This document shows positions 26,310 to 34,384 of a stretch of DNA of 55,911 nucleotides, in pieces; the first letter of the stretch is position 1, and the number at the start of each line of letters is the position of its first letter. The DNA comes from Bacillota bacterium (lineage in GTDB: Bacteria > Bacillota > Limnochordia > DTU080). Location of the stretch: assembly GCA_012838035.1 (NCBI GenBank), contig DUQB01000246.1, forward strand, positions 1 through 55,911. The letters run 5' to 3'. The notes beneath the pieces are model-generated. The model did not search any database. It saw only the letters and a list, made by a program, of their open reading frames with translations, and was not told the DNA's origin. A program made the translations under genes and the position numbers.

Positions 26310-26713
26310 TGCAGTTCAAATGCCGGGTATGCAAGGGGATTAAGCTTTGCGGCGATTCCACCTGTGTCGACCATGACCTCAATACGGTTGCCTCTACGAT
26401 AAAGATCCAATACATGCGTAACGCCCGGCACCTTGGGCCAATCGGATTGTACCCACTCCCAACGCACCTTTTGCGCCTGCCGTATAGCCAACGCCTTATT
26501 TGCCGATTGCAGGTCCTTAGGCTGCCATATGGAGAGTTCTTCGCCTTCATCAAATGTGAGGATAAGTTGATCACCAACACCAATACACTCCACGACGGCG
26601 TATAAGTTGCCATACGGTCGAGTGAAGGTCTGGCCCCATAATCTCAAGGCACCCTTTAACTGAGGTATTTCCCGGTTAATTGCTTGTACCATCCGCTCTA
26701 TGTCTTCATTCAT
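26306..26713 (-). CDS. Unknown 135-residue protein
   Basis: A soluble cytoplasmic protein of no recognised family. It contains GNLYAVVECIGVGDQLILTF and a C-terminal IEVMVDTGGIAAKLNPLAYP, suggesting a mostly beta fold. I start it at the ATG at 26713 (MNEDIER) because GGGAGGG lies ten bases ahead; a longer frame from 26758 has no site. Its stop overlaps the kinase-like start by four bases, so the two are translated together. The zinc-ribbon gene upstream may share the transcript. Confidence 0.7.
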   Translation of the reverse strand: MNEDIERMVQAINREIPQLKGALRLWGQTFTRPYGNLYAVVECIGVGDQLILTFDEGEELSIWQPKDLQSANKALAIRQAQKVRWEWVQSDWPKVPGVTHVLDLYRRGNRIEVMVDTGGIAAKLNPLAYPAFELQ

Positions 26714-26760
26714 ATGTAATCCACCCTCCCGGTAGGGCCCTCTGCGTTCACAAGGCACTG

Positions 26761-27477
26761 TTATTCCGCTGCATATAGCAACCTACCACAAGTCTCGCAA
26801 TAAGTACGTTCTCCCGCTTTGGCTTGGGCTTTCAACACTCCGGGTATATGAACCCGACAAGCCCCGCATACGGTATCCTCTATTTGCGCTATGGCATCAG
26901 AATACCGCTCCCGTACCTTTGCGTAACGCGTTAACCAGTCCGGCTGAATCTGGTTGGACAAGGTTTGTCTTTGTTGGCGCAGCGCGGCGATTTCAGCTTG
27001 AGCCGCAGCGACTTCCGCCTCCAGCTTGCGTTTAAGGTCATGATATATATCGACAGCTATCTTAGCATCCTTTTTCAGCTGCGCCGTGTCCGCCTGAAGG
27101 GCCTCATACTGCAGCATACTTTCCAGCATCGTCTCTTCCGATTGATTATACTGCTCTTTGATGAGATTCAGTTTACGTTCGACAGCCAACACCTCTTTAG
27201 CATTGACGCCTCTGCCGCCGTACAGTGTCGCCTCCGCCTCCTTAATTTGGCTTTGTAGATTATCAATTTCCCACTCACCGCGGCGTATCTCTTTTCTAAG
27301 CTCATTCAGACGCTGTTCCTGCTGCTTTAGTTGCCGTAAGGCAGTACGCGCCGGGGCTTCCGCAGACTGCAATGCGGCAAGATGGTGCGGTTGATTCAGG
27401 TGATCCTGCAATCGATCCAGTTTTAAATCGATTTGCTGCAACTGCCAGAGCTTGCTCAGTTCATGGGTTGACGACAT
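26761..27477 (-). CDS. Coiled-coil protein with C4-type zinc ribbon
   Basis: A 238-residue protein of the widespread bacterial family with a long N-terminal coiled coil (about 5-180, heptads rich in Leu, Gln and Glu) and a C-terminal zinc ribbon made of CGACRV and CETCGR (four cysteines). It includes the typical GGRGVNAKEVLAVERKL segment. The family is thought to bind nucleic acid or act as an assembly factor, but its cellular role is unsettled. GGAGG lies six bases before the ATG. Downstream are the unknown gene and the kinase-like gene on the same strand. Confidence 0.88.
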   Translation of the reverse strand: MSSTHELSKLWQLQQIDLKLDRLQDHLNQPHHLAALQSAEAPARTALRQLKQQEQRLNELRKEIRRGEWEIDNLQSQIKEAEATLYGGRGVNAKEVLAVERKLNLIKEQYNQSEETMLESMLQYEALQADTAQLKKDAKIAVDIYHDLKRKLEAEVAAAQAEIAALRQQRQTLSNQIQPDWLTRYAKVRERYSDAIAQIEDTVCGACRVHIPGVLKAQAKAGERTYCETCGRLLYAAE

Positions 27478-27747
27478 ACGACACCTCCCGGATGGCCGGC
27501 GCTGTACGATAAAGGCAATGCCGAATATGTTAAGCGTTCTCTACTTGCCGGGTCATCTCCTTGGCGCACTTCTATGAAGAACGAATAATGTGGACAGTTG
27601 GTTCGCAGCAAAATGTAAAATCAACGTGACGATGCACGCCTGCCGCCATGAATGGGTTACACTAAAAAGACAATGAACCCGCAGTCCCTCACTGCTCGAC
27701 ACGGTCGCATCGCGTCTAGATATGATTAGCTGCAGGAGGTCCTAAAC

Positions 27748-28227
27748 ATGCCTACTGAATCATCTGATCACTCGAAGCAAAGGCCGAAGAACAAAGCTGA
27801 GCTCCGAAAACTGCTTACCGCTATGCAATATCGTGTTACCCAGGAGAACGCTACTGAACCTCCTTTCCAAAATGAGTACCATCATCACTTCCAACCAGGC
27901 ATTTATGTGGATATCATCACCGGTGAACCATTGTTCTGCTCGTTGGATAAATACGATGCCGGGTGTGGTTGGCCGAGCTTTACCAAGCCCATCGATACCC
28001 GTCGCATTGTTGAAAAGGTAGATTACAGCCATAACATGATCCGTACTGAGGTGCGAAGCAAGTCTTCCGATTCGCATCTCGGCCATGTCTTCCCTGACGG
28101 ACCACAGCCTACAAATCAGCGGTACTGCATAAACTCGGCAGCGCTGCGCTTTATTGCCAAAGAGGATCTGGAAAAAGAAGGTTACGCAGAATACTTGCGG
28201 CTATTTGAGGACGCTCGCTCTATATGA
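27748..28227 (+). CDS. msrB: Peptide-methionine (R)-S-oxide reductase
   Basis: Repairs oxidised methionine (R form) in proteins using thioredoxin. The 159-residue single MsrB domain contains the resolving Cys in AGCGWPSF (Cys73), substrate-binding [10 protein letters not shown] (109-118) and catalytic Cys127 in [11 protein letters not shown]. There is no CxxC zinc pair, so this is the zinc-free form. An extra Cys64 (LFCSLDK) replaces the usual Ser and could take part in recycling. There is no signal peptide. The ribosome site CAGGAGGT is excellent. It lies near ferritin, and the two together suggest oxidative-stress defence. Confidence 0.96.
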   Translation: MPTESSDHSKQRPKNKAELRKLLTAMQYRVTQENATEPPFQNEYHHHFQPGIYVDIITGEPLFCSLDKYDAGCGWPSFTKPIDTRRIVEKVDYSHNMIRTEVRSKSSDSHLGHVFPDGPQPTNQRYCINSAALRFIAKEDLEKEGYAEYLRLFEDARSI

Positions 28228-28559
28228 AGCTCTCCTTAAACTTTCAGGGTACCTGATGCGTGCACCTCGTCGTTGCTTCATCGGTCCGCGGTGCGGCACC
28301 GTGTTCTCGCCTGGCAAATACGGCATATCTTGGTTGTAATATTTATGTATCAATGCTAGCGTACTATCATGCGGCTAAATCGCAAAACACGCATAGATAA
28401 ATGCCTACAGCCACATGATGACAAAATGGATGAAATAGTTTAAGTAAGCGACAACCGTCTGCGCTCGTGGTAACATGTAAGTATATCGCAAAGCGGTGAT
28501 TCTCGTGAGCTTCTGAGACTCACCAGTCTGATTGACTGACAGAAAAGGAGCTGAACACC
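28228..28559 (+). other. 332-base intergenic region before ferritin
   Basis: It holds a small dyad GTGAG / CTCAC shortly before the ferritin start (about 28505-28523). No convincing Fur, PerR or sigma-70 site was found by eye. A 27-codon frame near 28256 lacks a good ribosome site and is not called. Confidence 0.4.
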
Positions 28560-29054
28560 ATGTTGACCGACAAGATGTACGCCGCGTTGAACGATCAGAT
28601 CAAGCATGAGCTCTATTCGGCATACCTGTACCTTTCTATGGCTACATACTATGCTGATCAGAACCTGGACGGCTTTGCTCACTGGATGGAAGTGCAAGCT
28701 CAAGAGGAAGTTGAGCACGCCATGAAAATCTACAAGTACATTCAAGAGCGCGGCAATCGTGTCATCTTACAACAAATCGATGCCCCTACAACGGAATTCG
28801 AGAATCCCACAGCCCCCTTTGCCGCAGCGCTTAAGCATGAACAGTATGTCACCAGTCTGATCAACAACCTTTATACCTTGGCCACAGAAGAAAATGACTA
28901 TGCTACGCAAGTTTTCCTACAGTGGTTCGTTACCGAGCAGGTAGAGGAAGAGGATAACGTGGGCAAGGCTCTCCATCTGGTGGAACAGCTCTCCGGCGCT
29001 CCCGCCGGCCTTATCCTCGCAGATAAGCAACTGGGCAAGCGCGAAGAGGAATAA
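28560..29054 (+). CDS. ftn: Ferritin (non-haem)
   Basis: Stores iron as a 24-subunit cage and oxidises Fe(II). The 164 residues match bacterial ferritin. Ferroxidase ligands are in place: Glu17 (KHELYSAYL), Glu50 and His53 (EEVEHAMK), Glu94, Gln127 and Glu130 (TEQVEEED). It lacks the haem Met of bacterioferritin. AAAAGGAGC precedes the ATG and a good terminator follows, so it is probably a single-gene unit. Confidence 0.96.
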   Translation: MLTDKMYAALNDQIKHELYSAYLYLSMATYYADQNLDGFAHWMEVQAQEEVEHAMKIYKYIQERGNRVILQQIDAPTTEFENPTAPFAAALKHEQYVTSLINNLYTLATEENDYATQVFLQWFVTEQVEEEDNVGKALHLVEQLSGAPAGLILADKQLGKREEE

Positions 29055-29098
29055 TGCCCCTTGAGGCAGAATCCCTACCTTCATGAGTGACCGATCAT

Positions 29099-29138
29099 AA
29101 CGCCATAGCCTGCGTCACTTAAGGCTATGGTGTTTTTA
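29099..29138 (+). terminator. Intrinsic terminator after ferritin
   Basis: AACGCCATAGCCT (29099-29111) pairs with AGGCTATGGTGTT (from 29122, one G-T pair), followed by TTT and ACG. It lies 45 bases after the ferritin stop codon. Confidence 0.88.
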
Positions 29139-29164
29139 CGTCACACTTTCTTTTTTGAGTCAGG

Positions 29165-29653
29165 ATGGGTGTCATGGTCAACGAGCTAATTAATTTTCTA
29201 AAGGAAACATTTTCACCCGCGGTCGGCGTCGTATTGGCAGCCGCTATTCCCGTCACTGAACTGAGAGCCGCCATTCCGCTTGCCGTCTCTTTGGGAATGG
29301 CCCCCTTAACAGCGTTCTTTTGGTCGGTTTTAGGCAATATCATCCCCATTCCCATCTTGCTATGGATACTCCCCAAAGCCATGCAATGGTTTACAACCGA
29401 TACCTGGCTGGGAAAAAGGCTCGATTGGTGGATTGCCCGTACCCTTAAGAAGGGCGATCAAGTAGAGAAGTACGGTGCCATCGGCTTACTTATTTTTGCG
29501 GCCATTCCTTTACCTGGCACAGGAGCGTGGTCCGCTTCCTTAGCTGCCGTTCTTTTCAAGGTAAAACCTATCGTCGCGCTCTGGTCGATTTCAGCTGGGG
29601 TACTCATCGCTGGTGTTGTGATTACCCTCGTAAGCATAGGTCTCTTCCACTAG
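29165..29653 (+). CDS. Small multidrug export protein family (COG2426-like)
   Basis: A 162-residue membrane protein with four to five hydrophobic helices. The pattern fits the family named small multi-drug export protein: PVTELRAAIPLAVSLGM near the start (the ELRAAIP signature), GNIIPIPILLWILPKA in the middle, and IPLPGTGAWSASLAAVLF at the end. Despite the name, transport activity is poorly supported, and some relatives look like DedA-fold proteins. Starts at 29165 and 29177 are both possible; the second has AGGA at better distance. It is a probable single-gene unit between two terminators. Confidence 0.85.
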   Translation: MGVMVNELINFLKETFSPAVGVVLAAAIPVTELRAAIPLAVSLGMAPLTAFFWSVLGNIIPIPILLWILPKAMQWFTTDTWLGKRLDWWIARTLKKGDQVEKYGAIGLLIFAAIPLPGTGAWSASLAAVLFKVKPIVALWSISAGVLIAGVVITLVSIGLFH

Positions 29654-29742
29654 CTGTCGACAGCGAGAAGTCCTAGTCCGATCAGGCGCATCTCCCGGGG
29701 CACAGCCGGGGATTGCGAAAGATTTCTCCCCAATTAAGAAGA

Positions 29743-29787
29743 AAAGGTCCGCAGCTGAACCCCGCTTGGGTCTCGCTGCGGACCTTT
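29743..29787. terminator. Bidirectional terminator
   Basis: AAAGGTCCGCAGC (29743-29755) and GCTGCGGACCTTT (29775-29787) form a 13-bp stem. Reading leftward it is followed by TCTTCTTAATT, ending the sialic-acid operon 26 bases past its last stop codon. Reading rightward it can also end the upstream membrane-protein transcript. Confidence 0.85.
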
Positions 29788-29812
29788 CCATTATGCACGA
29801 ACAACTGGTTGT

Positions 29813-31060
29813 CTATTTCCCAAAGATCTCGGCCAAACGAGCATTGATGGCGTCTTGAGCCTGCTTTAACGCTGTCTGTGGTGCAGCCTGATTACGCATG
29901 ACCGCATCCCAAGCCGACTGGAAGTGTGGGATCCAATCGGATTCCGACACGCCGGTGATATAACCGTTGCGCGGTTCGAAGGTCATAATGGATGTGGCAA
30001 AGGCGTTCCAGGGTTGCTTCATGAACCGATCGCTGCGTAAGCCTCTGGCAAGGAACGGGATTCCCTTGCGATCGTTGGCAAAATCAACGCCCTTTTCATA
30101 CATAAGCCAGCGCAGGAAGGTCCAAGCTTCTTCCGGGTGCTTAGTAGAACTCACAATGCCGATCATACTCGATGTGGCGCCTGAGAAGCGATAGCCATTC
30201 TTACCCGGCCCCGGCGGTCCGGGAATGGTGTAGAAACTATGATCGAGCAACTCAAGCTCGGCGACTGCCGTAGACGCCGTGGTGATCATCGCATACAGCC
30301 CGTTCTTGAAGTTCGTCTTGGAACCACCAGTTCCCGGTGGCGGCGAAACGCCCCAAGTGTTGATCATATCGCCGGCGAACTGTAACGCTTCAATGGTATT
30401 CGGGTTGTCCAAGACGGCCTGGGTGCGGTCCGGCGAGAATATTTCCCCCTCGTTGAGCCATACCCAGTGCCAACGACTACCGCCGTTCTCCTGATTCACA
30501 TCATAGCCCCAATGCTCAACTCTATCACCGGTGCGTTTCGTCATCTTTCTAGCCCAAGCGAGGAGATCGTTCCAGTCTCTCATCGGCTGGGAAACATCCA
30601 CACCGCTGTTGGCGGCAATCTCTGCCGACACGAAAAGTGATCTTTCGTTACTGTCGGCTGCCAGCTGATAGGTCTTACCATTTACGACGCTAAAGGACCA
30701 CAAGTCGTCGATAAAGTCCTTGCGGGGGAAGCCGTTCGGTCCGTCAATAAAATCGTCCAGCGGCAGCAATATGCCCTTCGGACCCAAGGAAGTCGCCCAA
30801 GGACCTACCCCCTGCGTCAGGTCGGGCGCTGCGCCGGCCGCATACGCTACGACCAACTGCTGCTCACTAGATCCTCTCTCAACGGTCACCCGAATATTTG
30901 GGTGGGTAGCATGGAACTCGTCCAGGTACTTGGCAAAGATGTCGCCGTTTACGCTGCCGGGCAGCCATGCCCAAATTCTTAGCTCAACGACTTCCGCCGC
31001 CGCCGTACCAGCCAAAAGCAATACCAGTAACGTTACCAATACGAGCGAGTACTTCTTCAC
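29813..31060 (-). CDS. Extracellular solute-binding protein of the sialic-acid locus
   Basis: A 415-residue family-1 ABC binding protein, last gene of the sialidase/lyase operon and so a likely binder of sialic acid or sialylated oligosaccharides. I start it at the GTG at 31060 because AGGAGG is seven bases upstream; the frame is open further but the added part is not signal-like. The signal peptide (ending GTAAAE) has no lipobox. Family traits are LRIWAWLPG, YAAGAAPDLTQGVGPWA, LPLDDFIDGP, RFSGATSSMIGIV and KHPEEAWTFLRWLM. It lies only 14 bases after the sialidase stop. No permease or ATPase gene accompanies it. Confidence 0.92.
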   Translation of the reverse strand: MKKYSLVLVTLLVLLLAGTAAAEVVELRIWAWLPGSVNGDIFAKYLDEFHATHPNIRVTVERGSSEQQLVVAYAAGAAPDLTQGVGPWATSLGPKGILLPLDDFIDGPNGFPRKDFIDDLWSFSVVNGKTYQLAADSNERSLFVSAEIAANSGVDVSQPMRDWNDLLAWARKMTKRTGDRVEHWGYDVNQENGGSRWHWVWLNEGEIFSPDRTQAVLDNPNTIEALQFAGDMINTWGVSPPPGTGGSKTNFKNGLYAMITTASTAVAELELLDHSFYTIPGPPGPGKNGYRFSGATSSMIGIVSSTKHPEEAWTFLRWLMYEKGVDFANDRKGIPFLARGLRSDRFMKQPWNAFATSIMTFEPRNGYITGVSESDWIPHFQSAWDAVMRNQAAPQTALKQAQDAINARLAEIFGK

Positions 31061-31074
31061 ATCTATTCCTCCTT

Positions 31075-32070
31075 CTAAAGTTGATCCTGACCGTCTGTCA
31101 ACCACGCCAGGTCGAAGCGTGCCAAAGTGATGTTTTGATACGGACTTATGTCGCCACATTCATAAAGGCAACAGATGGTCATATCCGGTAGAACCGCCAT
31201 ATCTGAGTAGGCCGTCGGTCCTTCATACAGTATTTTTCCTGCGTTCCAAGTCCGGCACTCATCATAGCTCAAACGCACGGTCATCCGCTCTCGTTTCGTA
31301 TGAGCCGGATTAGAGAACAAAATGCGATTCTTCCCATGTGACTGCTCGGTACTGAACCTGATCATACTCGCCTGACAAATGGGTTCAGGCAAACTCGCAT
31401 CCCATGCTATCGGACTAAAGCTTTCACCTCCATCCGTACTCCAGGAGTAGATCCGTTCGGCCCGACCGGTATCTCTAGTATTCCGGCAATTCATGTAAAC
31501 ATTACCGTCTACTGTCTCTACAGCCACCGACTCGTTTGTGCCACTGGGTACAATTCCGCCCAGTTGCCATGACTTGCCGTGATCATCGCTATAGATGACA
31601 TGAGCATGCCCGGTATGGTCGCAGGGAATGAGTAACCTCCCGGTACTGAGTTGGATGCCGTGACACGGACCTGTTGCATACCAAGTCCACCACGGCCGTT
31701 TGACGCTGTGGGTTATCTCCTCCGGCGTACTCCATGTAGCGCCGTCGTCTTCGCTTGAGGTAACCCATACCGTCCGGTTGTTAATGCAGAACAAAAGGAA
31801 GATGGTACCGGTTGTATGATCCACTACCGGCGCCGGATTACCCACCGTGTTGTCACCGTCGTCATAGACCAACTGTGTCTCCCGCCAGGTTTCCCCGCCA
31901 TCGTAACTGCGGCGCAAAAGCAGATCGATGTCACCGTCATCGGCAGCGCCGTTACGGCGACCTTCACAGAAAGCCAGCAAAGTTCCGCGAGTAGAAACCA
32001 CGATAGCCGGTATGCGATACGTGTGATATCCGCCGTCGCCGGACACAAAGAGGTTCTGCTGTTTCAGCAT
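31075..32070 (-). CDS. Exo-alpha-sialidase (GH33-like), first paralog
   Basis: A 331-residue sialidase that would release terminal sialic acid. It has the N-terminal Arg motif YRIPAIV (residues 18-24) and four Asp-box repeats (SYDGGETW, SEDDGATW, SDDHGKSW, STDGGESF), with late YSDMAVLPD and CCLYECG that carry the conserved Tyr and Glu seen in GH33. Its short length equals the bare six-bladed propeller. There is no signal peptide, so it would act in the cytoplasm on imported sialosides. AAAGGA precedes the ATG. It lies 21 bases from the lyase and 14 from the binding protein. Confidence 0.9.
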   Translation of the reverse strand: MLKQQNLFVSGDGGYHTYRIPAIVVSTRGTLLAFCEGRRNGAADDGDIDLLLRRSYDGGETWRETQLVYDDGDNTVGNPAPVVDHTTGTIFLLFCINNRTVWVTSSEDDGATWSTPEEITHSVKRPWWTWYATGPCHGIQLSTGRLLIPCDHTGHAHVIYSDDHGKSWQLGGIVPSGTNESVAVETVDGNVYMNCRNTRDTGRAERIYSWSTDGGESFSPIAWDASLPEPICQASMIRFSTEQSHGKNRILFSNPAHTKRERMTVRLSYDECRTWNAGKILYEGPTAYSDMAVLPDMTICCLYECGDISPYQNITLARFDLAWLTDGQDQL

Positions 32071-32091
32071 CTAAGACATTCCTTTACTGGT

Positions 32092-33003
32092 TTACTTAAC
32101 GCAGCGAGTAAAGAAGCCCATAGTATCCAGCTCGCTGCGGAGCTTTTCATACTTCTCGGCGGATAATGTCCGTAACGGTAAGCGGACCGGGCCGCAATCG
32201 ATGCCGATCATCCGCATCATTGCTTTCTGCGCCGGTAAACCACCATACGGAGCAAATGTCGCGATCATATCGGCAGCTAATCCTTGTTCCATTCGTGCCG
32301 TATCCAAATCACCGGCGTGAAAAGCCTTCAGCAGGCGCTGGTACACCGGCGCCGCAAAGCAATACGTGCTGCCGATCGCGCCTTCCGCTCCCAGCCCAAA
32401 GCCGGCCAGCATGTACTCGTCGCGCCCGAAAAGCACATCGTAACGCCCATTTCCGAATCGGGTGCACTGACCGAAATCCATTAGATCCCAGTGGGTGTAC
32501 TTGACACCGGCGAAGTTGGGGATGCTCACTGCCTCCTTAAGCAGCTCTATAACAGGAATACCGACGCCGGTCATCGACGGAATGTGATAGTAGTAAAACG
32601 GCAATTGAGGTGCGGCCGCCGCGATGGCGGCGCAGAAATCGGCCAGGTCTTGAGCATTAGCCGGGCGGAAGAAACTAGGCGCCATAGCCGCCACAGCATG
32701 TGCGCCTATCTGGGCCGCATGTTCCGCCAACTGCCGCGCATCCGTCAGGCAGGTATGACCGACATGCACTACAATCCGTAGCTGGTCCGCAGCGCATTCG
32801 ACCCATTTTTGCGCCACTACTCGGCGCTCTTGAAGCGTCAGAGACATACCTTCACCAGTGGTACCGCAGACAAAGACTCCGTTCACGCCATTCTTAACAA
32901 GGGCATGCGCCATCTGCGGTATCATATCCGGGTTCAGACTGCCGTCAGCGTGAAATGGCGTAAATGGAGCCGCAATGAGTCCTTCCAGCTTGAATGCATC
33001 CAA
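32092..33003 (-). CDS. nanA: N-acetylneuraminate lyase
   Basis: Splits sialic acid into N-acetylmannosamine and pyruvate. This 303-residue class I aldolase belongs to the DHDPS/NAL family: GTTGE is at 47-51, the catalytic Tyr in YYYHIPSMTG (137 onward, the NAL-type wording) and the Schiff-base Lys168 in GVKYT. Location between two sialidase genes supports the NAL rather than the DHDPS role. The start is TTG, with AGGAG eleven bases upstream and an in-frame TAA just before it, so no other start fits. The later steps (nanK, nanE, nagA, nagB) are not in the window. Confidence 0.92.
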   Translation of the reverse strand: MDAFKLEGLIAAPFTPFHADGSLNPDMIPQMAHALVKNGVNGVFVCGTTGEGMSLTLQERRVVAQKWVECAADQLRIVVHVGHTCLTDARQLAEHAAQIGAHAVAAMAPSFFRPANAQDLADFCAAIAAAAPQLPFYYYHIPSMTGVGIPVIELLKEAVSIPNFAGVKYTHWDLMDFGQCTRFGNGRYDVLFGRDEYMLAGFGLGAEGAIGSTYCFAAPVYQRLLKAFHAGDLDTARMEQGLAADMIATFAPYGGLPAQKAMMRMIGIDCGPVRLPLRTLSAEKYEKLRSELDTMGFFTRCVK

Positions 33004-33028
33004 TTATCGTTCATCTCCTAATAGTGCC

Positions 33029-33151
33029 TTAATAATACGCAACCATGGTCAAAGGCTTGTCCGTGCCGCTTCCGATCAGAGTGAGATGCAGATTGTCCCC
33101 CACCTCGTGGCAGTAATACCATGGCGAAAATCGGCAACTACTGCATACCAT
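33029..33151 (-). CDS. Possible 40-residue ORF or gene remnant in the sialic-acid operon
   Basis: Between the second sialidase and the lyase, the leftward frame from ATG 33151 to TAA 33029 encodes 40 residues with protein-like wording (FSPWYYCHEVGDNLHLTL, then GSGTDKPLTMVAYY). There is no ribosome site at the ATG. It reads like the tail of a beta-rich protein, so it may be the end of a decayed gene rather than a functional small protein. The frame is closed upstream by a TAG. Confidence 0.3.
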   Translation of the reverse strand: MVCSSCRFSPWYYCHEVGDNLHLTLIGSGTDKPLTMVAYY

Positions 33152-33183
33152 AACCGCACGCCGGTCCAGCTATAGATAACAGC

Positions 33184-34284
33184 TTATGAGGATTGCTGCT
33201 TAACCCAGGCTAGATTAAACTTAGCGATCCGTATGATCGCCGGGTGCGCCATTTTGTCGCTCGCCGTGCCGCATTCATACAAGCAGTAGATCGTGCCGTC
33301 GGGCGTGGCGGCCAGATCGGAGTAGCCTGTTTGCCCAGGTTCCAGCAACCTGGCGATAGGCCAGGTAAAGCCGCCGTCGGAACTTAAGCGAATCGTAAGG
33401 TTGGTGCGCGGCTGATTCAATCGCTCTGTGACCACCACATCAGGATCACCGGCCGGGTTAGAAAACACCAAGACATGCTCTGATCCGATACTCGCCAGAT
33501 TGAGTAAACCGGCGCAACAAATCGGTTCATAAAGGTCGGGAATGAGTTCAGCCGGGCTCCACCCGTCAATGCCGTCGGCGCTAATGGTTAAACCCCTACG
33601 ATAATCGCGCGACTCATGCCGGAAATTGAGAGCCACCCTGCCGTCAGGCAGCTCGTAGGCGACCGTTTCACTGGGATTCGGCGTAGCCTCGGTGTTGTAT
33701 ACAGCTATGGACCCTCGCCGCCAGTCGGCACCGCCATCATCACTGTAGATAACCGAGACCACCGAGGGGCGATGCGCCTTGCCTCCTCCGTCCGACATCC
33801 AAATGGGCACGATGAGACGCCCGTTGCTTAGGCAAAGGCCATGTCCCGGCCCTGGCGCGATCACCGTCCAATCGTACTCGGAACGAAATTGTTCAAACGT
33901 GGCGGTGATGTCCTTCGGCGGTGCGAAACTCTGTCCCTCATCCACCGTGCATGTGTAGTAACAGCGTTTGTAATCGGTTTGGTACAACAAGTGAACACAC
34001 CGGCGGGCTTGATCCACAATGGGAACCGGATTATCGACGACGCTGCCCTCAACTTCCGCAACAACCTGCGCGGGAGTCCATGTAACGCCGCCATCGCTAC
34101 TGCGCCGCAGCAGAATGCGACTGGCCGACCAATCCGATACCTTGGTACGCCCTACGGCAAATGCCAACAACGTACCCTTAATGCCTGCCGCTATGGCCGG
34201 TATACGAATCGATACGTAACCGTCGCGGATATTATCAAAAAGGTCGACTTTGTCACAGAACGCTGCATCACCAACACATGTCAC
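33184..34284 (-). CDS. Exo-alpha-sialidase (GH33-like), second paralog
   Basis: A 366-residue relative of the sialidase at 31075, with the same layout: VSIRIPAIAAG with the active-site Arg, Asp boxes SSDGGVTW, SDDGGADW and SSDGGFTW, a degenerate VDEGQSF, and the tail TGYSDLAATPDGTIYCLYECG. The two differ enough to suggest different substrates or linkages rather than a recent copy. There is no signal peptide, so a cytoplasmic role is likely. The start is GTG with AGGAGG nine bases upstream. It follows the GntR regulator by 100 bases. Confidence 0.9.
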   Translation of the reverse strand: MTCVGDAAFCDKVDLFDNIRDGYVSIRIPAIAAGIKGTLLAFAVGRTKVSDWSASRILLRRSSDGGVTWTPAQVVAEVEGSVVDNPVPIVDQARRCVHLLYQTDYKRCYYTCTVDEGQSFAPPKDITATFEQFRSEYDWTVIAPGPGHGLCLSNGRLIVPIWMSDGGGKAHRPSVVSVIYSDDGGADWRRGSIAVYNTEATPNPSETVAYELPDGRVALNFRHESRDYRRGLTISADGIDGWSPAELIPDLYEPICCAGLLNLASIGSEHVLVFSNPAGDPDVVVTERLNQPRTNLTIRLSSDGGFTWPIARLLEPGQTGYSDLAATPDGTIYCLYECGTASDKMAHPAIIRIAKFNLAWVKQQSS

Positions 34285-34335
34285 CTGAGAACACCTCCTA
34301 GACTCGAACGGACCACTTCGTCTCCGACGACCTTG

Positions 34336-34349
34336 CCGACCTCTGTCGG
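34336..34349. promoter_or_regulatory. Short palindrome between GntR gene and sialidase operon
   Basis: CCGAC CTCT GTCGG is a perfect dyad located 52 bases ahead of the sialidase GTG start. It could be an operator for the neighbouring GntR-family repressor or simply a small hairpin. It does not match an operator consensus I know. Confidence 0.25.
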
Positions 34350-34384
34350 AACTCTTTAGACAGCCGGTTCAATGGCCGTTAAGA

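Noticed and set aside
27696-27726. TCGACA and TATGAT pair as a promoter for msrB
   Set aside because: The spacing is 19 bases and the start site would fall on the ribosome site, leaving no leader.
31075-34284. The two sialidases as one gene split by insertion or frameshift
   Set aside because: Each has a full set of Arg motif, Asp boxes and tail, plus its own ribosome site, and a lyase gene lies between.
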